This document shows positions 1 to 6,825 of a DNA stretch of 12,904 nucleotides, in pieces. The position numbers and the translations under genes were made by a program. Position 1 is the stretch's first letter; each line of letters starts with the position of its first letter. The DNA is taken from positions 1 through 12,904 of the forward strand of contig BNTT01000078.1 in NCBI GenBank assembly GCA_025996815.1, given 5' to 3'. Source of the DNA: Bacteroidia bacterium (GTDB lineage Bacteria > Bacteroidota > Bacteroidia > Bacteroidales > Azobacteroidaceae). The notes under the pieces were generated by a model. The model searched no databases, was not told the DNA's origin, and saw only the letters and a program-made list of their open reading frames with translations.

Positions 1-1089
1 GAGCATCGTGGCGAGCATCGCGTTGTCGCCCGGATTGATGTTGTACAAAATCGTCTTTGCCAACTTCCCCTCCGCATCCAAACGGTTCAAAAAAGTTGCC
101 AACGCCCGTGCCACCTGAAAATCGCCGATGGAATCGAAACCCGTGTCCGCGCCCAATTTCTGGAACATCCGCTCGTTGTTGTTGCGCAACACGCCGTAGT
201 GGAATTGCTGCGTCCAGCCACTCTCAAAGTCCATTTTGGCACCCTCATACAGCATCGCCGACTTGAACTTGCTGATTTCCAACGCCGTCAATGGCATCAA
301 TCCCATCACCTTATCAAAAATCTGCTCAATTTCAGCCTCCGCATATTTGTCGGCATAAAACGCCTCAATGCCATGGTCGGACAATTTGCAGCCCACCGAA
401 GCAAAAAAATCGTGCCGCACCTGCAACGCCTGCAACAAATCGGCAAACTTGCTGATTGTAACGCCCGAAACGTCCGACAATTTTTCGATATACGCGCGGA
501 AATTCGCCGGATTTTCCACCGCCATCGCCTTGTCGGGTCGCCACGTGGGCAACACCTTGACGGCAAAACCCTCTTTTTTCAACGCAACGTGATGTTCCAA
601 CGAATCAATTGGGTCGTCAGTCGTGCACACGACCTCCACATTGTAGTGCTGCATCAGCCCGCGTGCGCGAAAATCTTCCCGCTGCAATTTCGCCGAGCAG
701 TCGTCATAAATTGCCTTTGCGGTTGCCGGTTTGAGGAGTTTATTCACGCCAAAGCCCGTTTTCAGTTCCAGATGTGTCCAATGATACAGCGGGTTGCGCA
801 TCGTGTAGGGCACCGTCTCCGCCCATTTTTCAAATTTTTCCCAGTCCGAAGTGTCCTTGCCCGTGATGAAACGCTCGTCGATGCCATTGGTGCGCATCGC
901 GCGCCACTTGTAGTGGTCGCCTTCGAGCCAGAGTTGCCCCAGATTGTCGAACCGCCGATTTTCCGCGATTTCGCGCGGATTCAGGTGGCAATGATAATCA
1001 ATGATGGGCAGTTTTTTCGCGTGCCCATGGTAAAGATGCTGCGCCGTATCGGTCTGCAACACAAAATTGTCGTCCATAAATGCTCTCAT
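1..1089 (-). CDS. uxaC: Uronate (glucuronate/galacturonate) isomerase, N-terminal 363 residues; truncated by window edge
   Basis: This cytoplasmic enzyme interconverts D-glucuronate and D-fructuronate, or D-galacturonate and D-tagaturonate. It is the first step of hexuronate catabolism towards 2-keto-3-deoxygluconate. The minus-strand reading frame stays open from 1089 to the window edge. The zinc-binding amidohydrolase motif DYHCHLNP is at residues 31-38, with H33 and H35 as expected metal ligands. Other family landmarks are YTMRNPLYHWTHLELK (95-110), VEVVCTTDDP (151-160), VLPTWRPDKA (179-188) and SDHG (237-240). The family is usually about 465-470 residues, so roughly 105 C-terminal residues lie outside the window. 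The start MRAFMDDNFVLQT is chosen because this N-terminus is typical of Bacteroidota homologues and lies 23 nt after a promoter box. The alternative Met5 is less likely. The gene follows tamB on the same strand after an 84-bp gap but has its own promoter, so the two need not be co-transcribed. Identification is very secure; substrate preference cannot be read from sequence. Confidence 0.95.
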   Translation of the reverse strand, partial: MRAFMDDNFVLQTDTAQHLYHGHAKKLPIIDYHCHLNPREIAENRRFDNLGQLWLEGDHYKWRAMRTNGIDERFITGKDTSDWEKFEKWAETVPYTMRNPLYHWTHLELKTGFGVNKLLKPATAKAIYDDCSAKLQREDFRARGLMQHYNVEVVCTTDDPIDSLEHHVALKKEGFAVKVLPTWRPDKAMAVENPANFRAYIEKLSDVSGVTISKFADLLQALQVRHDFFASVGCKLSDHGIEAFYADKYAEAEIEQIFDKVMGLMPLTALEISKFKSAMLYEGAKMDFESGWTQQFHYGVLRNNNERMFQKLGADTGFDSIGDFQVARALATFLNRLDAEGKLAKTILYNINPGDNAMLATML

Positions 1090-1112
1090 ATTGTATTCAG
1101 ATTATTTTTCTG

Positions 1113-1142
1113 CAAAGGTAACTATTTTTTACAAAATAGCAA
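1113..1142 (-). promoter_or_regulatory. Bacteroidota-type promoter of uxaC
   Basis: On the minus strand the -7 box TACCTTTG covers 1120-1113. A TTG at 1142-1140 lies 19 bp upstream and fits the -33 element. The box ends 23 nt before the uxaC start, leaving a short leader. No operator for a uronate-responsive regulator was recognised. The -7 match is perfect and the -33 match minimal. Confidence 0.7.
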
Positions 1143-1173
1143 GTAATCAGTGGTATGATTGCGGATAGTCATT

Positions 1174-4100
1174 TTATTTTTTCTGCGGAAACATCTCTTT
1201 GGGCGTATTGAAATCTCGGCGGAAGAGGATGCCTACGCCTTGTGTCCATTCGGGGGTGAGGCTGAAATAGTTGCGGTAGTTGTAGTGATTGAAGACTTTC
1301 AGGCTGGTGTTTCCGGTTTTCGTTAGTTTGTATTCCACGTCAATATCGCCAACGAGCGGCATATCTCGCGTAGTGTTGGTGTATACCGTGTTGGTGTAGC
1401 CGAAATTGCCGTTGAACAGCAGGCGGTTGTCGAGCAGGTTTGCGGACAGCATCACTTCCACCTCCGTGTTGGCATCGTTGCCCTCGTAATATTGGTGCAC
1501 CTTCGCGCCCGCCCGGAAGTTTTTGGGCAACACCTGCTCAAGGAGATTGTTCACTTGGGAGGATAACCCCTCGGTGAGTAGCGTGTAGTTGTTATTCAAC
1601 GGCGAATCTTCGCGGGTATATTCCGGTGCGGTGTAAAACCGTCCGAGCGTCAGCAGATACACGATTTGCCGTTGGAGCATATCCTCCGTGCGGATGTAGC
1701 TCTTGACCTGACGTTCCAGTTCGGCGGTGGCACCGGGCAGTTCGAGGTCAAATTTCACAGTGGGATGACTGAGCCGACCGTTGAGTTGCAGCACGCAACT
1801 GACGGACACGTTGTCGCGCACGCTCAGTTTCACATCGGAGCCGCTGCCGGTGAGCAATCCCTGGTCTAAATTGCCGATGTTGGCGGAAACGGTGTATGCC
1901 GCTTTGAGGTTTAAATCCGCCTCCATAGGGTCGCCACGGAAGGTTACACTGCCGCCTTCCGCAATTTTGAAATCGCGAAAAAAGGCTTGCTGAAAACTGA
2001 AATTGTAGTTTCCCTGCTCAATTTCGTAGGTGCCAGAAATTTTCACCGGCGTCTGCGTGCCGGCTTGGAGTTGCAGGCTGCCCGCTCCGGAGCCGGATAT
2101 TTTGTCCTTGCCGGTAGCGTCCATCAGCACGTTAAATTTGGCAACATCCGTCACGTTGGTGGTGAGATTGAAGCGGAGCTCTGTGCGGCTCAGGCTGTTA
2201 GTGGGCGAATTAGCCTGCATTTGGTTGGCAATCGAATCCGCCTGTCTGTTCACAAAATTGATGAAATTGTATTCCTTCACTTCGGCTTCCTGCAGGAAAT
2301 TGAATGTGATTTGTGTGCCTGCGGTCGGATTTATGGCAGCATCAATGTGCACCAAATCTTCCGTGCCCTGAATGGTGGTTGTGCCGCTCCCAAAGATGCT
2401 TCCGTAGTATGTGGGGCTTTTCTTTTGCGTGGCATCAAAAACCAAAAAGTTGTCGCAGGAAACCTCGGCAGAAAATCGAATATCCTCAAACGCATTAGGG
2501 TGTAGCCGCCCGCTGAAGATGGCTTGCCGCCCATATTTGTCGTGCAAAGTCACGTTTTGCAGCGCAATTTCGTCGGGCTTGCAGCGCACCGAGTCGCTGA
2601 ACGTGTAGGTGGTGTTCAGGAAGTCGATGTCGAAACTTGCATTTTCTATCCAGAGCGTCCCTTCCACCGTCGGGGCGTTGAGATTGCTCCCCAGATGGAC
2701 TGTGCCCGTCAATTCGCCGGAGAAATTGGGGGTTACCGTGTTTAGATACTTGCGCAGAAAGACCGCACTCGTGCGGTGGGTATCAAAATCAATGGCAATC
2801 TGCTCTTTGACGGGGTAAATAAACCCGTCTACATTGACGAATGAGGAGTCGTTTTTAACCACACGCCCTTTCATTTCAACGCCCTGCTCGTTGTTGTCCC
2901 AGCGTCCGCTCAGCTCCATATTGCCAAACACGGCATCGTTGAACGCAAAATCGCGGACATCCAGGTAGGTCGACAGTTCGCGCGTTGTGTATAAATCCTT
3001 GGCAGTGAGCGACCCCGTAGCAATCCCTCCGAATGTTAATGCCGGGATGTCTAACGATTTAAACACATAGTCTAAATCCACTTTGTTGAGCGTAAGCGTG
3101 ATTTCGTCGGTGGGCATTTGCGACACATTTCCCTCTATTTCAATGAGTTGGTCGCTTTCTTTCGCCCTGAAATTTTGGATACTCCACCGCTCGTTTTGGT
3201 AGGCGAGGGTTGCCGGCGACAGCACCCAAACGGAGTTGTTAAACATCAACTCCGACTGCTGAAAGGTGGATTGCAGACTAAACCGGTTGCTCTTTTCAAA
3301 ATACGCCAATTTGGTCGTAAAGTCCAGCGCGCCCCTGTATTTCGATGCGTTGTCGTTGCGCCACTGCACGTCGGAATAAATCAAATCGTCCGTCGCACGC
3401 AGTTTTGCCTCAAAATTCAGTTTGCCATTCTTTTTCAGTTGCGTTTCTCCATTGATTTTCAATGAGATACAATCCGAATCGTTGTCCAGATGCACTTTCC
3501 CGTTTTCGACGAGCATGCCCGCCACTTTCACTTCGGGGAAGTCGCCGTTCAGCAGGATTTTATTTTGCTCACCGTTGTAAATGGCATCAATGCGGGCTTT
3601 TCCGTAAATTGTAACGGGCAGATTGAGGATAGACGACAGCCGCTCGGTGTTGTGGAGCGTGAAATTTGCCTCAAAATCGGCGGGCGACTGCACCAACGGC
3701 GGCGCAGCCACTGAGGGCAGATAGGCTGAAACAGTCTGTTGAAGTGCCTCAAACAGTGTTTGGAAGGTGTAATGACCGGTTATTTCACCCTCCGCCTCAT
3801 CGGAATTGAAAGTCAGCCGCTGCTCATCGTTGTTCCGACTTGCCTCCATTGAGAGGTGGCGCAACGTGTATTCGTAGTTGTCGGGCACCAGATGCAACTT
3901 GTGGAGGTGCAAATCGGAGACCTCCGCCGTGAAATTGAACTGTGAATTAGCCTCCTTAAGCAAAAAGGCACCGTTGGCAACCAACCGCCCGTCGGGATTG
4001 CCGGCTTTGACGGAGCCGGTGAAACTCGCCTGGGTGAAATCGCCGGACAGACTGACATTCTGATAGTTGTATGCCTTGTAATCGCACTGGTTAATGGTGG

Positions 4101-5463
4101 CATCAATCTTGCCGGAGAATTTCTTGGTGCTTTCGATGAGGCACGAGCCGCGCATTTCCACCTGCGCCATGCCGAAATCGGCATTGTTTGTCAGGCGTCT
4201 GATATTAAGTCGCGAGCCGGTGATTTTGCCTTCCACAATGCCTGTGAGGGCATTGTTCGCATTCCGGAGGGTCTGAAAATTCACATCTGCCCGCAACTTG
4301 CCTGCCTCCGACGAGAGGTTGAACAGTGCCGTCAGATTTTTCAGATAGCCGTTTGCCTTGCCCTCAATCTCAATCGTCCCCAGGCGTTGAAGCGCCTCCG
4401 GCAGCGGTTGGGGCTGCGTGCTGAAATTGCTGACCATACGCTTCATGCCCTCCGTGGTGATGAGTGCCTGCCGGATGGTGCCTTTGACGTGGATTTTCGC
4501 CGGGTCAGGATTTTCCAAGCCCTTGATTGTCAGGTTGGTAAAGATATTGACATCCTTGCCTTCGCGCACGCTCAAATTCGTCAGTTCGAGGTTTTTGAAC
4601 GAGCCGGAAGCGTGCCCTGCAATCTCCAACTGGTCGTCGAATCGGCTGAACAGCGGCACCCAACGGCTAATGTCGCGCAATCGAACGGGCGACGAGGCAA
4701 GCTGAGCGCGAAATTGCAGCGGGTCTGCCGCCTGCGGGTCATATTGAACGGCAATATCCCGCAAATAAAACTCGGAGTGAGGCAGTTTGATGTTCAACTG
4801 ATTGATGGCGATATTGCCGGCATCATACACAAAATCGCACGTCAATTTCTTGACCTGAAACCCTGATATTTCATTGAAACTAAGCGACTTAACAGCCGCC
4901 TCCACCGTCGCGCCCAGCACTCTCGGCAATTGAATGTGGGCAAAAATATTCTCAAATTTCAGGGGCTTGCTGTTTTCGTCCGCAACAACGGTGTAGGAAA
5001 ACCGCCCATTTTCCAACTCTATATCATCAATAATCAAGTCAATACTCGAAGCCTCGTTCGGCTCAGAGCGAAAAGCATCAATAATATACTGAATATTCAG
5101 CGGCGAATCCGCCGACTCCCTGCGCAATTGCATATCAAAATCGGACAAACGCGCAGAACTAAACCGCAATTCGCCCTGCAAAAGGGGCAAAAAATCAAAT
5201 CCGGCAGAAATTTCATCGACATACAGCAAAGTATCCCCCCGCTGGTCTTCGACATACACATTTGAGAGCACCAAATGGTGAAACGGCGCAAATTTGGTGT
5301 CGCCCACCGACACCTTAGTGCCGATTTTTTTCTCCAACCAGCCGGTCACTTTAAGCGTGATTTCCTGCTGAAAATAGGGCACACGCACCACTACCGCCAA
5401 GATTAACCCCAGCAGAAGAATCCCCATAAAAATAATTCCGGTAATACGCAGTGCTCTCTTCAT
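1174..5463 (-). CDS. tamB: TamB-like translocation and assembly module / AsmA-like inner-membrane-anchored protein
   Basis: TamB-family proteins are anchored in the inner membrane and span the periplasm with a long beta-rich groove. They are implicated in outer-membrane protein assembly and in phospholipid transport to the outer membrane. The 1429-residue product starts with a basic MKRALR and one hydrophobic helix (about residues 7-27). An AsmA-like N-terminal segment follows, then many repetitive beta-strand segments. The C-terminal TamB (DUF490) domain includes LPGATAELERQVKSYI (from about residue 1242), YLLTLGRF and the terminal TQGVGILFRRDF. The length suits Bacteroidota members. The frame can be extended 15 codons upstream to 5508, but that would run through the promoter box, so 5463 is preferred. 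The gene is divergent from the hemerythrin gene. No TamA/BamA-like partner is in the window. The frame is intact with no sign of decay. Family assignment is strong; exact cargo is unknown. Confidence 0.92.
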   Translation of the reverse strand: MKRALRITGIIFMGILLLGLILAVVVRVPYFQQEITLKVTGWLEKKIGTKVSVGDTKFAPFHHLVLSNVYVEDQRGDTLLYVDEISAGFDFLPLLQGELRFSSARLSDFDMQLRRESADSPLNIQYIIDAFRSEPNEASSIDLIIDDIELENGRFSYTVVADENSKPLKFENIFAHIQLPRVLGATVEAAVKSLSFNEISGFQVKKLTCDFVYDAGNIAINQLNIKLPHSEFYLRDIAVQYDPQAADPLQFRAQLASSPVRLRDISRWVPLFSRFDDQLEIAGHASGSFKNLELTNLSVREGKDVNIFTNLTIKGLENPDPAKIHVKGTIRQALITTEGMKRMVSNFSTQPQPLPEALQRLGTIEIEGKANGYLKNLTALFNLSSEAGKLRADVNFQTLRNANNALTGIVEGKITGSRLNIRRLTNNADFGMAQVEMRGSCLIESTKKFSGKIDATINQCDYKAYNYQNVSLSGDFTQASFTGSVKAGNPDGRLVANGAFLLKEANSQFNFTAEVSDLHLHKLHLVPDNYEYTLRHLSMEASRNNDEQRLTFNSDEAEGEITGHYTFQTLFEALQQTVSAYLPSVAAPPLVQSPADFEANFTLHNTERLSSILNLPVTIYGKARIDAIYNGEQNKILLNGDFPEVKVAGMLVENGKVHLDNDSDCISLKINGETQLKKNGKLNFEAKLRATDDLIYSDVQWRNDNASKYRGALDFTTKLAYFEKSNRFSLQSTFQQSELMFNNSVWVLSPATLAYQNERWSIQNFRAKESDQLIEIEGNVSQMPTDEITLTLNKVDLDYVFKSLDIPALTFGGIATGSLTAKDLYTTRELSTYLDVRDFAFNDAVFGNMELSGRWDNNEQGVEMKGRVVKNDSSFVNVDGFIYPVKEQIAIDFDTHRTSAVFLRKYLNTVTPNFSGELTGTVHLGSNLNAPTVEGTLWIENASFDIDFLNTTYTFSDSVRCKPDEIALQNVTLHDKYGRQAIFSGRLHPNAFEDIRFSAEVSCDNFLVFDATQKKSPTYYGSIFGSGTTTIQGTEDLVHIDAAINPTAGTQITFNFLQEAEVKEYNFINFVNRQADSIANQMQANSPTNSLSRTELRFNLTTNVTDVAKFNVLMDATGKDKISGSGAGSLQLQAGTQTPVKISGTYEIEQGNYNFSFQQAFFRDFKIAEGGSVTFRGDPMEADLNLKAAYTVSANIGNLDQGLLTGSGSDVKLSVRDNVSVSCVLQLNGRLSHPTVKFDLELPGATAELERQVKSYIRTEDMLQRQIVYLLTLGRFYTAPEYTREDSPLNNNYTLLTEGLSSQVNNLLEQVLPKNFRAGAKVHQYYEGNDANTEVEVMLSANLLDNRLLFNGNFGYTNTVYTNTTRDMPLVGDIDVEYKLTKTGNTSLKVFNHYNYRNYFSLTPEWTQGVGILFRRDFNTPKEMFPQKK

Positions 5464-5476
5464 CACAAATATGGTG

Positions 5477-5508
5477 CAAAGGTACAAAAAAAAATCGTAA
5501 CTTTGCAA
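5477..5508 (-). promoter_or_regulatory. Bacteroidota-type promoter of tamB
   Basis: The minus-strand -7 box TACCTTTG spans 5484-5477, in the wider context GTACCTTTGC. A TTG at 5508-5506 is 21 bp upstream and could be the -33 element. Only 13 nt separate the box from the ATG at 5463, so the expected leader is about 6-9 nt. The -33 element overlaps the -7 box of the divergent hemerythrin promoter. Confidence 0.65.
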
Positions 5509-5518
5509 TCAAAAAGGA
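5498..5518 (+). promoter_or_regulatory. Probable -7 box and ribosome binding site of the hemerythrin operon
   Basis: TAACTTTG at 5498-5505 matches the TAnnTTTG -7 consensus. AAGGA at 5514-5518 is a plausible Shine-Dalgarno sequence, 7 nt before the ATG at 5526. It is one of the few in this window. No clear TTTG stands at the expected -33 position, so this promoter may be weak or activator-dependent (inference). Confidence 0.5.
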
Positions 5519-5525
5519 ATAAATT

Positions 5526-6185
5526 ATGAATGGAAAATATCAGGAGAGCGATTCGATGAGCCGGTTGGTGAGCGAAAACTATGCCGCGCTGCTTGTTATG
5601 AGCCGTTTCAAAATCGCGCTGGGCTTTGGCGACAAGAGCATTGGAGAGGTGTGTCGCGATAATCGGGTGGACGGCAACACGTTTTTGTCGGTCATCAATA
5701 TGTCGGACAATGCGCTGTCGCCGGAGGCTCTGATGGACTATTTGCACTGTTCGCACGACTATTTTCTCAAATACCGGCTGCCCGACATACGCCGGAAGTT
5801 GGCACAGGTGCTGAATGAGGGACAGGACGAACTCAACAAAGCCGTGCTGGGCTATTTCGACAAGTTTGAGGCGGAGATGCGCAAACACATGAATTATGAG
5901 GATAAAAAGGTGTTTCCATACGTCAAGGCACTGCTCAAAAATGAACCGGCGGAGCCGTGCCAGCTCATTTTTTCCAAGCAGCACGAGCAAATCGAATGCC
6001 GATTGACGGAGTTTAAGAACATCCTCATCAAATATTATCCCGCCCAAAGCACCAACGAGATGAACAGCGTGCTGTTTGATATTTTCAATTGTGAGCAGGA
6101 TTTTGAGTCGCACAACGCGGTGGAAGACCGCCTTTTTTTGCCCGCCATCCAAAAACTTGAACGTAAAAACAAACGCCCCGCATGA
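5526..6185 (+). CDS. Hemerythrin-like di-iron protein (RIC/ScdA-related)
   Basis: The protein has 219 residues and no signal peptide, so it is probably cytoplasmic. Residues 75-210 form a hemerythrin-like four-helix bundle with candidate iron ligands H77 (SHDYF), H121/E125 (HMNYE), H153 (KQHEQ) and H196/E200 (HNAVE). This HxxxE pattern is the di-iron signature. The N-terminal 60 residues contain a conserved block, GFGDKSIGEVC (33-43). Its position resembles the N-terminal domain of iron-centre repair proteins such as ScdA/YtfE, but the double cysteine of those proteins is absent; only C43 is present. Relatives bind oxygen or NO-sensitive di-iron centres or repair damaged iron-sulfur clusters. 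Which applies here is not known. The stop codon overlaps the start of the downstream LuxR-type gene by 4 bp (ATGA), implying translational coupling and a shared role. The start is supported by the AAGGA ribosome site. The fold call is confident, the physiological role is not. Confidence 0.88.
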   Translation: MNGKYQESDSMSRLVSENYAALLVMSRFKIALGFGDKSIGEVCRDNRVDGNTFLSVINMSDNALSPEALMDYLHCSHDYFLKYRLPDIRRKLAQVLNEGQDELNKAVLGYFDKFEAEMRKHMNYEDKKVFPYVKALLKNEPAEPCQLIFSKQHEQIECRLTEFKNILIKYYPAQSTNEMNSVLFDIFNCEQDFESHNAVEDRLFLPAIQKLERKNKRPA

Positions 6186-6766
6186 GCAATCGCCCCATCA
6201 AAATCACGATTATAGAGCCTTCGCTCATCCTCCGCAGCGGCATTATCGCCGTTTTGAAACAAATAAAAAGCATCCCAACGGAAGTGTTTGACATTGCCGA
6301 CCTCGACGAACTGAAAACGTCGCCGAGCGGGCAAAAATCCGAACTGCTGATTGCCTGCCCGATGATTTCCCTGCCGGCAATCAAAAAAGAAATGAGCCGC
6401 CCGGACGTGAAATGCCTCGCCCTGCTCCACAATTTGCTCGATGGCACCACCCTGAAAACCTACGACGAGGCTATTTCTATCTACGATTCGGCGGAGCAAA
6501 TTCAGGAAAAATTGACAAAACTGCTCAGCGACCCGCTCGACGGCGAAAGCGACAAAAAACGGCACGAATCGCTCTCGCAGCGCGAAAAAGAAATCATCGT
6601 ATGCGTCATTAAAGGGATGACTAACAAGCAGATAGCCGACTCCTTAAACCTCTCGTCGCACACCGTCATCAGCCACCGAAAAAACATCGCCGGCAAACTG
6701 CAAATCCACAGCACGGCAGGGCTAACTATTTACGCCATTGTTAATAAATTAGTGGATTTGCCATAA
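6182..6766 (+). CDS. LuxR/GerE-type transcriptional regulator with degenerate receiver domain
   Basis: The protein has 194 residues. The C-terminal part (about 131-193) is a GerE helix-turn-helix DNA-binding domain with LSQREKEIIVCVIKGMTNKQIA and the recognition helix SSHTVISHRKNIAGKL. It ends in STAGLTIYAIVNKL, a tail typical of Bacteroidota members. The N-terminal 115 residues look like a response-regulator receiver, beginning KITIIEPSLILRSGIIAVL. The acidic pair is reduced to one glutamate (E12), and the expected phospho-acceptor aspartate region reads LLIACPMI. Normal phosphorylation therefore looks impossible. The start overlaps the hemerythrin stop by 4 bp, so both proteins are probably made together. 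The hemerythrin could supply or sense the signal, but that is inference. No histidine kinase lies in the window. The DNA-binding assignment is very secure; targets are unknown. Confidence 0.9.
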   Translation: MSNRPIKITIIEPSLILRSGIIAVLKQIKSIPTEVFDIADLDELKTSPSGQKSELLIACPMISLPAIKKEMSRPDVKCLALLHNLLDGTTLKTYDEAISIYDSAEQIQEKLTKLLSDPLDGESDKKRHESLSQREKEIIVCVIKGMTNKQIADSLNLSSHTVISHRKNIAGKLQIHSTAGLTIYAIVNKLVDLP

Positions 6767-6781
6767 AAAATGCAAAAAAAA

Positions 6782-6813
6782 TTTGGAAATAAAAAAATAA
6801 CTTCGTACCTTTG
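6782..6813 (+). promoter_or_regulatory. Strong Bacteroidota-type promoter of the lipoprotein gene (possibly also nuoMN)
   Basis: TTTG at 6782-6785 and TACCTTTG at 6806-6813 are separated by 20 bp, a complete match to the -33/-7 consensus. This is the best promoter in the window. The box ends 12 nt before the first ATG at 6826. No other convincing promoter was seen before nuoM at 9450, so this one may also drive nuoM and nuoN. Confidence 0.78.
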
Positions 6814-6825
6814 CCCCCAAATAAT

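Noticed and set aside
199..1146. A 315-codon plus-strand open frame opposite uxaC
   Set aside because: The opposite strand encodes an unmistakable uronate isomerase. The plus-strand product is Arg/His-rich with no domain and is a shadow frame.
1143..1160. Inverted repeat AATCA-GTGGTA-TGATT between tamB and uxaC
   Set aside because: A 5-bp stem without a T-tract next to it; neither a convincing terminator nor an operator.
5463..6152. A 229-codon minus-strand open frame opposite the hemerythrin gene
   Set aside because: The plus strand has a ribosome site, di-iron ligands and a coupled downstream gene. The antisense product has no recognisable feature.
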